Origin: Marsupella aquatica
Taxonomy: Eukaryota; Marchantiophyta
Reading direction: 5' to 3'
DNA: 64,000 nucleotides
Assembly: GCA_973895155.1 (NCBI GenBank)
Contig: OZ316899.1
Span: 15,438,001 to 15,502,000, forward strand
Shown here in pieces: positions 1 to 10,947 of the stretch (positions are counted from its first letter, which is position 1; every line of letters begins with the position of its first letter). Under the pieces are notes generated by a model. The model did not search any database, was not told the origin of the DNA, and saw nothing but the letters and a program-made list of their open reading frames with translations. The translations under genes were made by a program, and so were the position numbers.

Positions 1-856
1 GAGGAAGAGTGCACATCCTCAAGAGGCCCAGCTGGGTCCTCATAGTCGTAATGTCTTGGCTCTCTTGCGCCAACTGGAACTGGTCGTAACCCGAAAACAA
101 ATCACCCATGGAGTAGATCGCCCTTCCAGCAAACTCCTCCGCAAACTCATCCACGAGTGGCCCAACTCCCACATTCCTGATGGTCACCTTGTTCGGAGGT
201 TGCATATCCTAAATGAACCTCAAGCTTCCATTCTTCTTTCTCACTGTAAACCATCTGTTCGAGTAGGGAGCATCAGACCTCTCGAGAATCCTAGCACTCA
301 GCTTCTCCTTAAGCAGTTCTGCAAGCTTTGGAGCTAAAGCCCGCGGAACCGAAATTGGTTTCAGATCCCACGGAACATGAGGGACAGTAAAGATGACCAT
401 CGGTGTCACCTTACTTGGATCCGCACAACCAATCTCCTCAATCGAAAACAAGAATGCCTTGCCATGCTCCATTATCATCTTTCAAAATGCCACTTGCTCC
501 ACCTCCGTAAGTAACCCATCCGAACCAATCTTAAGCTTCGCAAAACTCTCTTGAGTAAACTTATGCCCTATCCGATCAGTTGGCCTTAGCCTTGGTTCCA
601 ATCTCGCTTGATCCATGACCTCCATTGCATCGTCCGGCAAAGGTATCGCCGCCGGCCTCACTTTCTTGTCGACCGTCTTGTATTTGGTACTTGAGTATAC
701 AAGCACGACCATAGACGAGTACTGCCTTTCCAACTCCTTCTCCAACTTGTCCCTTCCCAAGTTAGACTCCGCACATTCGAGTGGCTCTTCCTCTCCATTA
801 TCCATCGTGTTTTCCCCTTCACAAGGAGCTAAGGGACGAGCACTCCGCTGATCCAC
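1..856 (-). pseudogene. Gypsy A reverse transcriptase, N-terminal part
   Basis: Minus-strand pol frame running off the window edge. The pre-RT linker leads into the Ty3/gypsy fingers region with the motifs APYSNRWFTVRKKNGSLRFI and, further on, GRAIYSMGDLFSGYDQFQLA, which holds the first catalytic Asp of the polymerase. Two in-frame stops are present, TGA at 484-482 and TAG at 211-209; the second stands where family members have Gln and could be a CAG to TAG change. The YxDD box, RNase H and integrase would lie beyond position 1. The enzyme would copy element RNA into DNA. Confidence 0.85.
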
Positions 857-890
857 TCTTTTCAGCGAAGTGCCAAGTTGTTTTCCGGAC

Positions 891-1300
891 CTAGACCAGA
901 GTCGGCACTCTCAGTCCTGAACCCTTTCCTATTCCTCTCGTTCTAGGTAAAACAGCCGGAAATTGAACCACCTCTTTCCCATCTTTGCTCCAAACCTTCA
1001 CCATGAAGGTAGTATCATCCAGAACCTTCGTCTCCATCCTCCATTCAGTGATGAACGGCATGCCTAGTATCACCAAAAACGACAAGTGCTCATGAACAAA
1101 AATGTTACAAGCCTGCTTGACATTCCCAAACTTCACCATCACATTCGGACATCCGCCCCAAAGATAGTCCTTCATTGAACTCACCAAGTTCACACTCCAA
1201 AGCAACTCCTTGTCCACCGGCCAATTCCCCTTTTGAAACACCTATGGATCCATTAAGTTGATCTCCGAGCCAGTATCAATGAGCGCCCGCACCTTGCCTT
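891..1300 (-). pseudogene. Gypsy A aspartic protease region
   Basis: The retropepsin motif DTGSEINLM is encoded on the minus strand at about 1277-1250, followed by a TAG stop at 1244-1242 and then a conserved tail including FLVILGMPFITEW, typical of the flap and dimer part of gypsy proteases. It is in a different frame from the downstream RT, so there is at least one frameshift near 860-890. The enzyme would cleave the Gag-Pol polyprotein. Assignment rests on the DTG box and its position between gag and RT. Confidence 0.75.
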
Positions 1301-1343
1301 CCATTCCTTCCAACTGGCACTCGCTCTTCGGACTTGCTCGAGC

Positions 1344-1756
1344 CTAGTATCCATCTTGATAAGCATAACCGTTTCCTTTCATTGAGCCCATGACATGAAT
1401 GGTCCTCGATTGCGCGGTAATGCTTTCCCGTTCTCCCCCTTCGGTCGGGTCCCTGTTTGCCACACACTCAGCTTCTCTTCCGGTTCCCATGAGCTCCTCT
1501 TCCACATCAAAGAACTCATCGTCCAAGTTCATGAGCTCCTCTTCAAGGGACTTGACCCTCTTTGGTTCCCCCAAGTCTGACTCTTCGGGGCCAGCAAGCT
1601 TACTACCTGAACCCATGGACACCCCAGCAGTGTAAGTTTGGAAACTCCCAATTTCCGTCTCGCCAGCCTCCCCCATCAAGGTGTGAGGGCCCTCTTTGTA
1701 AATCCGTTTCCTCTTGGATGTCTCCAAGATTGCTTCCTGGATCGCCCGCCTCATAC
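1344..1756 (-). pseudogene. Gypsy A gag C-terminal part (left of the CACTA insertion)
   Basis: An acidic, low-complexity polypeptide whose reading frame is cut at 1756 by the CACTA terminus. Removing the insertion and one TAC duplication connects this frame directly with the gag coding sequence that resumes at 10,948, without a phase change. This shows that the CACTA landed in a gag-pol coding region. No enzymatic domain is visible; the region is the spacer between the gag zinc knuckle and protease. Confidence 0.75.
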
Positions 1757-1786
1757 CACTAGTAGAAACCGGGGGGTATTTAGACC
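1757..1786 (+). repeat. CACTA left terminal inverted repeat
   Basis: Begins with CACTA. The first 18 bases match the complement of the right end perfectly; a one- or two-base gap then separates a further matching block, TTTAGACC. A TAC target duplication precedes it at 1754-1756. Confidence 0.95.
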
Positions 1787-1799
1787 CCATAAAACAACT

Positions 1800-2110
1800 A
1801 TTCAGTACCGTATAGGACTTGGAAACGACTGGGAAGGACTCCAGTCCTTTATAGGACTATGAGTCGTATGTTTTGTTACTATAATCAACTGAGTCCTTTA
1901 TAGAACTGGTTTATAAGTCGTTTTATAGACTGGATTTTCAGTCTATTGTAGTCTTTGTGTGGGTAGGTTTGGTGAGTCTTTTTCAGTCTTTTATGGACTG
2001 CGATGGTGAGTCGTTGGGAACGACTCAAAAGGTTATGGAGGGTAGTCTTTAAGTATACTTTGTGAGTTTATAAAACGACTAAAGTAGACACTTTGTGGGG
2101 TATGTACAAG
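1800..2110. repeat. CACTA left subterminal repeat region
   Basis: An array of short, irregular, partly palindromic units built on AGTC/GACT, for example AGTCCTTTATAGGACT and AGTCTTTTATGGACT, in both orientations. In En/Spm such subterminal repeats are the binding sites of the TnpA protein. The matching array at the right end (10,670-10,915) supports the same role here; binding itself is inferred. Confidence 0.75.
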
Positions 2111-2622
2111 TCTTTCATGTCAACTGGAAATGAGTGATGAAGACCCCACTATACTACTTGGAATGAACTCACTCTTGTGCACAAATAACACATTCCATTC
2201 ATGTTTTATTGTGTACTTGGAATGAACTCACTCTATAAGGTCACCATTCACCATGTTAACATTAGAACCTCACACAAATTTTCAGAAAGCCATCTTCTAT
2301 ACCATGTACACTAATATGAATTCACAGATTCAAACATCATAGACTACAAAGAAGGTCACAAAGCATTCGTCTATACCATACACACTAATACTGAAATGAT
2401 ACAAAACAGATTCAAGTATCATAGACAATCACCATAGAGCCATAGTTTGACATCAATCACTTGTTTCATATATACAGAATTCAGAAATATCAATGTCACA
2501 CACAACGGCTCCTTCATCCTCTTTACCAAATGGAAAAATTGGTACAGATATTTCTTGGATCTTCCCAAGGCAATGTCAAAATGTAACATATGTCACATGA
2601 TTCTATCTACACTTGCATTCAG

Positions 2623-3216
2623 TCACTGCAGACTAACACACTCTGATGGCCAGAGCACAAGAGATCCTACTGCATCTGCAATTATTTCCTGAGGTGGATC
2701 ATCGTCTCTATTCGGAAATGGCAAATTACAATCAGATACAATCACTGTAGTCAACAACACTACTACATGGTCATCCGAGACCACTTTGCCATGGAATTTA
2801 GCATGATCCGGTCGCAAAATGCCTGTACCCACACATACCTGCGAGTCATCCTCCCATGATAGAAGATTATGGACTGGCTCTGCTGTGGCTATCACCTCCA
2901 CCTTACCCTGGCTGCTTTTCTTGGCTTTCCTGGGTGGCTTATACATGACATTATTCATACCTTGGTTGCGAGTCATGACTTTGGCACGAGTGTTTTGTGC
3001 TGGTGATCGAGAATTGGCTACACTCTTCTTCAAAGAATCTGCATCCATATTTGACACTTCCAATTGTATAGCAGGATTTCCCTGCGACATCATCTCAGTA
3101 TCTGCCAACATTGTACTTGCTTCAATTGAAGCATCTACAATCTTACTTGCATCCAATGTTGCTCCCAAGTTTCGACATCGCTTCACCCTGCTCCCACTTG
3201 GTTGAGAGTCTGTCAA
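2623..3216 (-). pseudogene. CACTA-encoded DUF8039-like exon
   Basis: The C-terminal part of this 197-residue reading frame resembles the plant transposon-associated DUF8039-like fold. It has a glycine-rich start, a VVVLLTTVIVSDCNLPFPN segment, and ends in a DAVGSLVLWPSE motif. The same pattern recurs at 27,175-27,546 and 32,248-32,572 in an unrelated element of this window. The N-terminal part is Ser/Lys-rich with basic PPRKAKK clusters. It is the 3-prime-most coding exon of the minus-strand CACTA genes. Its biochemical role is unknown; in angiosperm CACTA elements the domain sits in TnpA-type proteins. Confidence 0.55.
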
Positions 3217-3847
3217 CTCTGCATCAACTACAATTCAGTGCATTGTCCAACATAAGTGAATCACTCATCACATGTGCGCCATGTACATGTCACCAACCAC
3301 AAAGTTGTCACTATCTCCTTACCATTATGAACAGCCTTCTTCCCCTTCTTTACCATTGCCATATCCTCCATGTCTGCTTCTGCTGATCAATAAACACACC
3401 ACAATATTCAGGTTCAATCTATTAACCACTGAATTGTTTCTCAACAATGGTAGGAGAGGAATTTAAAGCATCAGCTTACCTGATACCTCCTTGGCTATGG
3501 TCACTGAGGCACTGGGCACATCTTTTTCATTGCTCTTTGAATCACCTGATACATCAATCATGATGTCACTTCAGATCCCAGTTGATCCAACCAGTTCTTA
3601 CAGAAAAGATTACCTCCAACCGGCTTAAGCTTCACAAAACTCCATGCACTTTTCAAATGTAATGTACTGGATCATAGCAGGTTACCTGTCTCAGCAACCT
3701 TTTTGCCATTCTGCTTACTGATTACAGGGTCCTTCTCTGCCTCCACTCTTCTTGCATTCAAACCATTCACTTACTGATTACAGGGTCCTTCTCTGCCTCC
3801 ACTCTTCCTGCATTAAAACCATTCACTCAATTCATGAAAACTTACTT

Positions 3848-4139
3848 CTAACATTTGAACATAGGACACAATGAACAATGGGCCGGTGTCATTTCCATAC
3901 CTGTGTCAGATTTGCCAATTCCCTTTTTTGTTAACAAGGGCACACTTTGTACAATGTTGCCCTCATTGTTTGGTTGGGAACCACCCAATTTTTCAATCAC
4001 AAGCTTGAAATTAGATTCCACTGATGCAAGAAGGTTCGCTACAGATGCCTCCACAATATCCAAACGATCAGCCAATTTACTTTCCACTCGAGGGAGTCCA
4101 CACTCTAATGACTTCAACCGTTCACACATCTCTGTGAGA
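3848..4139 (-). CDS. CACTA exon with predicted coiled coil
   Basis: A short exon encoding a heptad-like helix (LKSLECGLPRVESKLADRL and following), followed by KLGGSQPNNEG. A donor-like GTAAGT lies just downstream on the minus strand (3845-3840), and an acceptor-like ACAG precedes it near 4155. This fits an internal exon between the Transposase_24-like exon and the DUF8039-like exon. Coiled coils at this position are common in TnpA-like proteins and suggest oligomerisation. Confidence 0.5.
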
Positions 4140-4480
4140 GTTGTAACAGTTCCCTGTCATAACACAGCTTACATATCTCAGATAATTGTCCCCAAGAACT
4201 GGTTGCTTACTTACGACTACAATTCTTTCTGATGCTCAAGGGCAAATAGTCACAGAACATACAGAATTACAACATAATCACCTGTTTGGAAGTCACACTT
4301 GTCACCTCACTCCTTTGTTTCATGAACTCCTCTCTCACTTCTTGTGCTGATGGTTCTTCACCTGTCAATTTCTTCTGCAGTCCACATCAACATACATATG
4401 AATGAAACCAAGTGTTGATTGTCAATGAAAATGTAATAATGGTAGCAAGATGATAAGTTTGAGGCTTACTATCAGGCATG

Positions 4481-5392
4481 TCACTGCCTTACCAATTGTT
4501 CTTTCACTGGAGCATAACTTCCTCTCCCAGCCTGTGACAGGTGTTTCACTTTGCCTCGAGCATTTGACATCAGTTCACTTTTGCTCTGTCCAGCCTCTAA
4601 CATGAACCCTTTGATTAACCGTGTCCATTGATCCAATTCCAATGATGGGGGTGGTGGCATTCTCCTGTTAGAACCATTGTCTATCCACATCCTTTTCAAC
4701 CTATGCCTCTCTTGTTTCAAAATCCTCATTGCATAATCTGATATGCAATCTTCAACTGGGCCCTTACCATCATTACCAACATAGTCCCACCGTTCAAGAA
4801 TGTCCTTGCAGATAGCAGCCCAATCAGCTTTGTTATGACTCCTAAACTTTGTAATGCTCAAATCTAACCAACGCAATACTTCTCCTCTTAGGTCAGAATG
4901 CCAACGGTTCTTACCATCACATGTGGGAGTTATCCAACCATCGGAATTCACTTCTACTTTACCAAATTTGTTACTGTCTCCTGCCTTGGTACTCCCTGAA
5001 GCGCTACTAGGTGTCCCTCCACGGCCTGGTGTCCCCCCACGGCCTGGGGTCCCTCCACGGCCTGATCTCCCCCCACGGCCTGGATTGCATTGTCCAAACC
5101 TCCCTGGAGTCCCTGCACATTTACAGGATCCATTAGGTAAGTATGAATCATAAATCCTGCTGCCAAATATACAGTGGACTTCAGAGCAATTCTGCAATGA
5201 CCAAGTTACCTCTCCCTTGGCGCATAGATGGTTCTGGACCACCTGTCCTATTGCTTTGTCTTGATGAATTAGGGCCGTTTCTCCCGCCTGTGAATGATTG
5301 CCTCCTATCTGAACGTGGATGGCCTTTGTTGTTTTCGTGATTGTCCCAATCAGAGTCTGCATACCAACAGGTACATGCCACACTCATGGACC
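4481..5392 (-). CDS. CACTA Transposase_24-like (Ptta/En/Spm) exon
   Basis: The 3-prime half encodes a domain matching my recollection of the plant Transposase_24 family: a WR..L signature, HRLKRMWIDNG, a Trp-containing LDQWTRLI segment, then NARGKVKHLSQAGRGSYA, like the NR.K..H..G.S block of the family. The 5-prime half has a Gly-rich repeat, GRGGTPGRGGTPGRGGT, near 5090-5010. The exon starts at a TTACAG acceptor (exon first base 5392) and is followed by a GTAAGC donor near 4471-4466. In En/Spm this type of protein binds subterminal repeats. Confidence 0.7.
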
Positions 5393-5489
5393 TGTAAGAT
5401 AAACTCTTTGCCCTAGCTACACATCAGATAAGTGCATATTGAGCTAAATCTCTACTACCATCACAAAATCACTTGCACAAGGCACTTAC
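5393..5489 (-). other. Probable 97-nt GT-AG intron in the CACTA gene
   Basis: On the minus strand the donor reads ACAA then GTAAGT (5489-5484) and the acceptor TTACAG ends at 5393. It separates the acidic exon from the Transposase_24-like exon. The short size and consensus borders fit plant-type introns and indicate a eukaryotic nuclear gene. Confidence 0.65.
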
Positions 5490-5858
5490 TTGTCCAATCA
5501 TCCTCCTCACCTTTCCATTGCCCTCTGTACCCGTCTCTACCACGCTCTGGGTGTTCATATTCATCCCATCCATCTTCTGCTCCATCATAGTCATCATCAT
5601 AATTATCAGGCGTCCCTTGCCAATAACTTTGGCTCCTTCTAGGGTATGGATTATGTGATTTCTCTCTAGCTGCCCACCTATCTGGGACTTGATGAGCGCC
5701 CTGTGCATCTTGCACAGGTGCATTTTTCTGTGAGCCCCCTGCATCTGGGTCTCCATCCATATCCAATCTTTCCTCTTCACCCCACTCTCCAAGCCCCATG
5801 TCTGTCTCCATGTCATCACCCTCTTCCCCCATAGCTTCTGCACAGCACCCACAACCAA
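5490..5858 (-). CDS. CACTA acidic exon of unknown role
   Basis: Encodes a strongly acidic, Tyr-, Asp- and Gly-rich stretch (DNYDDDYDGAEDGWDEYEH) with SY and RGRDGYRGQW elements and no recognised fold. Two frames are open here and I cannot be certain which is used; the one with the acidic run joins the downstream donor. It may be a linker or activation-type region of the TnpA-like protein. Confidence 0.4.
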
Positions 5859-6009
5859 ACAGGGAGAATCAGCACACTAAATTCAAAGTATCAATCAATT
5901 TCATGCATATCCAACTATCCTAAACATCATTCCAGGCAGCAATTCCCGTTCTGTGACTCTGTGCAGGTAGTCATTCTCAACCTCATACTTGCCAATCGCC
6001 AGCTGTTGC

Positions 6010-6843
6010 CTATTGCAAATCATCAACCTCATCATATTCCATTTGCCCAGGTTCATCATATGTCTCTCTCAATGTTAAGGGGATGTAGTCAGTCCCTGCC
6101 CGAGTTGGAAGTACAGTCTCATGACTAGGATGCTCGAATGCAGCATGGTCATCCAAACTGAACTCTACTTTACTTCCATCCATCCGCCTGTTCCGTGCTT
6201 GGCTATGGCATACCACCCTCCAGCCATGTGACTCCTCCACATCTGCAAAGAAAGCCTGTTCAACTTGGCTAGGGAAAACAAAAGGCTCAGACCATTCTGG
6301 TACTCTGGACCTAAAATTGGCCAACAAGAACCCATCATGATCACGCTTCATGGTTGCCCTTGGTCTCTGCCACTCTGATTTCACCCATGATCCCTTCATC
6401 AATATCACTGGGACACTTGTGTTACCATAATTCAACACCCAAATGTCGGTCAACTCCCCCACGTAACCCATCTTCATCCACCCCCTCTGTTCTTCAGAGG
6501 TTCTCTGCTCAAACACAGAAATCAAACCACAATCATATGATACACAATGGTCACCCTGCTCATCCCTCACTCGATAATGATTTCCATAAGCTCTCATCCG
6601 TTTGTAGGTCAGAATAGACAATCGTGGTGGCACAGATAGAAGATACAAATCCTTCTCCATATCTGGGTGATGTCTACTATGCTCTCGAATTGTCACCCGA
6701 ATCCACTGCTCGAACTGTGGGAAGGGATCCTGCTGCCCAGAGTGTGCAGCTTTTTGCATATCATATTCCCTGCAATATGAGGTACAGGCATAGTTAGGTC
6801 TAAACAACACATGACAACCTAAGATCACCCTTGGAACAGACAA
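6010..6843 (-). CDS. CACTA transposase-associated DUF4216 exon
   Basis: This 277-residue frame shows the DUF4216 hallmarks of plant CACTA transposases: a YGxxx start with MRAYGNHYRVRD, a central LTDIWVLNYGNTSVPVILMKGSWV, then EPFVFPSQVEQAFFADVEE and GWRVVCHSQ. In CACTA TnpD-type proteins DUF4216 lies downstream of DUF4218, and here DUF4218 is indeed encoded just upstream on the same strand. The domain is accessory; its activity is unknown. The open frame is uninterrupted. Confidence 0.85.
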   Translation of the reverse strand: MSVPRVILGCHVLFRPNYACTSYCREYDMQKAAHSGQQDPFPQFEQWIRVTIREHSRHHPDMEKDLYLLSVPPRLSILTYKRMRAYGNHYRVRDEQGDHCVSYDCGLISVFEQRTSEEQRGWMKMGYVGELTDIWVLNYGNTSVPVILMKGSWVKSEWQRPRATMKRDHDGFLLANFRSRVPEWSEPFVFPSQVEQAFFADVEESHGWRVVCHSQARNRRMDGSKVEFSLDDHAAFEHPSHETVLPTRAGTDYIPLTLRETYDEPGQMEYDEVDDLQ

Positions 6844-6938
6844 GAAGCATCACAACAAAGGCAAGTCAATTCAATCACTCACCTCCACCATGGTTGCATA
6901 GGCTCTGTGTTTGCCAGCACATATGAATGAGCCTTGTC

Positions 6939-7250
6939 TCAAATCGCAATAGGCAGCTGAACAGCACGTCCCACACCTTCAACAACCTCGCCACTCACTC
7001 CATCATCTTCACCAGATTTCCAAACTCTTGTCATAGCTTCACCAGACCCAGCCATGTACTCTGTTAGGAATCCCAACGTCTCATCCTTAATGTACCCCAA
7101 TGCCATGGAAGCCTCTGGCCTGTAGTATGTTCTCACATGACCTTTCAACAACTTCATGTATTGCTCCATAGGGTACATCCATCTGGTACTGACTGGCCCA
7201 TACTGCCCTAGCTCTTCTACCACATGGATTAGGAGATGAGTCATAACATC
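6939..7250 (-). pseudogene. CACTA DUF4218, C-terminal part
   Basis: Encodes MTHLLIHVVEELGQYGPVST, then RWMYPMEQYMKLLKG and a RPEASMALGYIKDETL stretch, the core of the plant DUF4218 family found next to Tnp2. The preceding residues (about 7370-7250) are coded in other frames, so one or two frameshifts interrupt the domain. It probably belongs to the same original protein as the Tnp2 fragment at 7373-7800. Confidence 0.8.
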
Positions 7251-7372
7251 AAAGAAAGCAGGGGGAAGTATATCTCCAAGTCACAGAGGACATAAGCAGC
7301 ATCCTGCTTCAACTGCTCCAATCCTTGGGGATCCCACACTTTCACACATATACGGCGAAATACATTGCACAG

Positions 7373-7800
7373 TCAAAGAATGACATTACGGACTGGTTTC
7401 TGCATGAGACCTCTGAGGCATAGGGACAGAATGTGCTGCATCAACACATGGTAGTCATGTGTTTTCATACTGCCAAGTTTATTCTTTGTAATATGCTTCT
7501 TGAAGGCACCAGCATAGCTAGAGGGCACTTTCAGACAGCTCAATCTAAACAAGAATGTCTTCCATTCATCCTGTGTGCACACATAGGGAGCTTGGAACTT
7601 GAGAAGTACATTGGGATTGCTTGCATGGGGCTTCAACCAAAGGTGAGGGCGAATCCCCTTCTATTGCATATCAGCTCGAACTGCTCCTGTATCTTTCTCA
7701 CCCGACAAGAACTTCAGCAAGCTCTCACAAATATTTTTCTCAATGTGCATGACGTCCACATTGTGTTTGCTGGGCTCAAATGAGTGGACAGAGAATGAAC
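7373..7800 (-). pseudogene. Tnp2 (Transposase_21) C-terminal end plus start of DUF4218
   Basis: From 7800 the minus strand encodes HNVDVMHIEKNICESLLKFL, the well-conserved end of the CACTA Tnp2 transposase. It is followed by a stop and IRPHLWLKP, then MKTHDYHVLMQHILSLCLRGL, which starts DUF4218. Upstream of about 7800 the similarity ends abruptly and the rest of the RNase H-like catalytic domain is missing. This truncation is the main reason to regard the transposon as defective. Confidence 0.8.
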
Positions 7801-10669
7801 AGTCCGGTTATAGGCAAACGGCGACTGATGCCCTCATGCAATGAAACACGCATTGACATAGCGGAGGGACATAAAAACTACATAAGCCAACTGACCTTTT
7901 AAGGCCCACAATTTCAAGGGGAGGGACAAAGAGAGCAGTAACAGATGCAGAGACAAAGCTGTACTCTGTGCATTGTGCATTGAGTAGGCAAGTGGGTGGG
8001 TGAAGATCAACAACCAATGTAGCAGCAAAGCCAGAGTAGCAACAAAGAAGAGCAATTGTTGGAGAGCTGTACTCGCGATTACTCCCTATGCAATCGGCTG
8101 GAGAATTAGGCAGGCAGGCGTGGTGTGGTGAGAGCCTTAGACAAAATGTATGGATTAGAATCTGAATCTGAATGCGACTCATCTACGCTTTCCATTGCTG
8201 GTCATAGCACGACGAGCAATCAGGATGATGCCATGTCAAGTAGAAGAATGAGAAAGCATTCCGTAAAAGGCACTAAGATTGGAGGTATAGTAAAAGTGGT
8301 AGTACTTCTAGTAGCGCGACCAACTTGCTATGAGGATGTCCGGAAAAGCACAAAGGCTGAAAGGCGATAGATTCCATGCTCAATGTGACACGTTTTTTCA
8401 GCTGATCAAGCCAAGGTGCAGAGGAAAACTGATTGAAGGTGACATGGGAAAGTTTTTGGTTCAAGTGCAGGAGAAACTCTTGCCTTACAATGCTTGACGC
8501 TCCTTCAGCTGGATAGGGGCACCTCCAGCTACACGGTTTGGTGCAATCGCCGCCTGCTCTGTTACAAAAAATATGGCTGAAAGTGGAAGGCCAATGTTGC
8601 ACTTGTGAACTCGCTCCCGCGTCCAGCCCTCAGTCCCCACCTTGTGGTAGCAGCAAGTTGACCTCAAAGTAGAAAGCCAGCAAAGGGTTTAGCAGAAATC
8701 CCTAGAAAATCCCGCCTCTGAAGTCCATTGCTCGTGGTTACAAATGATGGCAACAGAACATTCGGGAACCCAACAGTTGAACTGACCTCAATCACACCTG
8801 CACCTGGTTGGCAGCTCCGCAGACACTAATTGTAGCTCCAGCTGAAGACACCGTTTGAACAGCAAATCAGTCACAGCTCATGAATCCGTTCAGACTAGCA
8901 TCATGGGTACTACGTCGGAGCACTGCGCAAGAAGCCGGGAAAAAAACTGCAAACATGGGGACCCACAGGCAAGAAATCTGGACCTCGGACACAATCTGGA
9001 AATCCTTTCGCAAACAACTGGCCCTCTCCTCAACAACTCGCGATGGTAGTAGCTCGCAATGGTAGCAGCTCGCGATGGTAGCTCCCTTCAACAAGCTTGG
9101 TAGTACGATAGGAGCAACAACTTACAGAGGACAACGACCTCCCCTATGAGACTGATTGAAAGACCTCAATACAATTACTGAAGCAGGGATACAGAACGGG
9201 GAGAAGCCTTTCGCAGTTTGGGACAGCGAGAAGTGTGAACACTTAGGGCAGGGCCCACAGGAAGGTCACTCAGTCCGAATGAGCCACAAGCTTATCGCCC
9301 AAAACCACACAAACCTGAAGTTGAAATTAGCACTATGAGGTAGCAAGCTACAAAATAGCATTTCTCACATTCTTAATGCATGGCATCGGAGCTCATTCCG
9401 CCTAGAAAACCAAAGCCACTACCAAAACTAACCTGCAAATGGAAGTTTGGACTAACCAGGGTGATTCAGGGCAGTTCAATGTCACTATGGCAGGTGCATT
9501 GCTGCTCGTAGCTGCAATGTACCTTAGCGCTCCCGGTCCCTCCACGGCTGCAACATCCCAAGACCGGTCGGTCCCAACTAGTCAGTCTTCTGTGAATCTT
9601 GGTGCGCCCACGTTGTCTCAATCCAAAGCTGTCAGCTCTCAGGCAGGAGACAAATCTCCGCTTGCCTTCGTGCCAAAAGCTGTCACTGGCCTCATGAGCC
9701 TCTCTGCAATGTCCGCAACGCCTCAATGTCTGCAACGCCTCAATGTCCTTACCATCAAGCGCTTCTCAGGGATGCCTCAATGTCCTTACCACCTCACGAC
9801 TGTCAAGGTCCCAAACCAGCGCAAACCACTTGCTGAACTCCTTTGTCCAAACAATTGTAAGGGGCAGGTAGAACTGTCAAAAGCGCTCGCAGGAGTGGAC
9901 GGCAACAATTGACTACAATCGCCTCCCAGCTTCCCTCGCAAAATGTTAACCCTAAACCTTGCTCGTATGCTCCACTCACAGAAGCAAAGCACAACGTTCT
10001 GTCGCACAATGGGGCCCGAACACATGGGCGCAGGTACTCAATAGTTCCCTTCACAAAAACCCAATAATCACCTGATGACCAAAGCACACTCACCCTAACC
10101 CAAGACTTAGTGCAAGCAGTCATGTAAGCTCGTTTCCGTTGAGGTGACCCGTTGAGCATAATAAGTACGTTTGCGCCAGAGTGTTAGGCAACACACAGAA
10201 CTAAAGTTAGAGGGTTAAGGATAACTTTAAATAAATCCCTTTGGTGACAAAGTCATGGCCACTTAATTAGTTGTGGGCCCCACCCTAACCCTCCCCCCCC
10301 CCCTTGTGGAATTAATCTTGGATCAAAAGGCACCATCATTTAGACTCAAATCAATCACGGGCTAGACTGTTCATTGTGCCAATTAGTGCCCATGACCTTG
10401 TTAAAACGACACTAGTTGGCAATGCGGAATATATCATGGTGTGGGAGTTGTACCTAGCTAGGGTTATAGTGATGCATTAGTTCCGGTTCCGGTTAGAAAC
10501 CACCCTAAGCCCTCCAGTACAGTTGTACCCTAAGTTATGAAAAGTACCCGTTACATGGATATTTACGGTGCAATGTTAGTTAAGGTTGGTCATATATACA
10601 AGGCATGTCCTTAAGCACTTAGGCCCAAAAGTAGGATGTCGCCCGGTCCTTCTTAAGTATACTCTTATC
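7801..10669. other. Non-coding interior of the CACTA element
   Basis: About 2.9 kb between the truncated transposase and the right subterminal repeats. Only short, unconvincing open frames occur on both strands. A small direct repeat, GCTCGCAATGGTAGCAGCTCG-like, lies near 9050-9080. The sequence may be former introns and promoter, or filler that replaced the lost transposase exons. I recognise nothing else. Confidence 0.5.
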
Positions 10670-10915
10670 ATGAACCCTTGTAAGACTTTGTATTATACTA
10701 GTCTTTGTGTGGACCTTTAGAGTGATTCCAAGAACAAAACCCATGATGTCCTAGAGTGTTCACCCTTCACAAAGTAGCAAGGTTACTTTTCATAGTCTTT
10801 AACTAAACCGGAAAACACTCAAAGTCTTTTATAGTCTTTAACAAAACCTTGGCAATGGGTGCGAGTCATTTAAAGTATGGAAGAAGGACTTAGTGGGCTT
10901 AGTCCTATAAGGTAT
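10670..10915. repeat. CACTA right subterminal repeat region
   Basis: Contains repeated AGTCTTT, TAGTCTTTA and GACTTAG motifs matching those at the left end, including AAGTCTTTTATAGTCTTTA near 10,820. It sits directly inside the right inverted repeat and is expected to be the second protein-binding end. The transposon gene promoter should also lie on this side because the genes run leftward, but no clear TATA box was picked out. Confidence 0.65.
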
Positions 10916-10944
10916 GGTCTAAATTACCCCGGTTTCTACTAGTG
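10916..10944 (-). repeat. CACTA right terminal inverted repeat
   Basis: Ends in TAGTG on the plus strand, mirror image of the left end, and is followed by TAC at 10,945-10,947. The pairing of ends is further supported by the host gag frame resuming at 10,948. Confidence 0.95.
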
Positions 10945-10947
10945 TAC

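Larger units (their letters stand above)
1757..10944 (-). mobile_element. CACTA (En/Spm) DNA transposon, defective
   Basis: Termini are CACTAGTAGAAACCGGGG on the left and its exact complement on the right, with similarity continuing to about 29 bp. The element is flanked by a 3-bp TAC duplication (1754-1756 and 10,945-10,947), as expected for CACTA. Both ends carry subterminal AGTC/GACT motif arrays. Genes are on the minus strand and include Tnp2 C-terminal, DUF4218, DUF4216 and Transposase_24-like exons with GT-AG introns. The N-terminal catalytic half of Tnp2 is not found, so it is probably non-autonomous. It lies inside gypsy A gag. Confidence 0.95.

Noticed and set aside
4854-5153. Plus-strand open frame with PGVPPRPGV repeats
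   Set aside because: Antisense shadow of the Gly-rich GRGGTPGRGGT repeat in the minus-strand Transposase_24-like exon.
7808-8670. Several 60-124-residue frames on the minus strand as additional CACTA exons
   Set aside because: Cys/Leu-rich low-information sequences without family motifs or consistent splice sites.
9439-9912. 157-residue plus-strand frame with signal-like start
   Set aside because: Direction is opposite to the transposon genes and it overlaps three comparable minus-strand frames; no conserved motif found.
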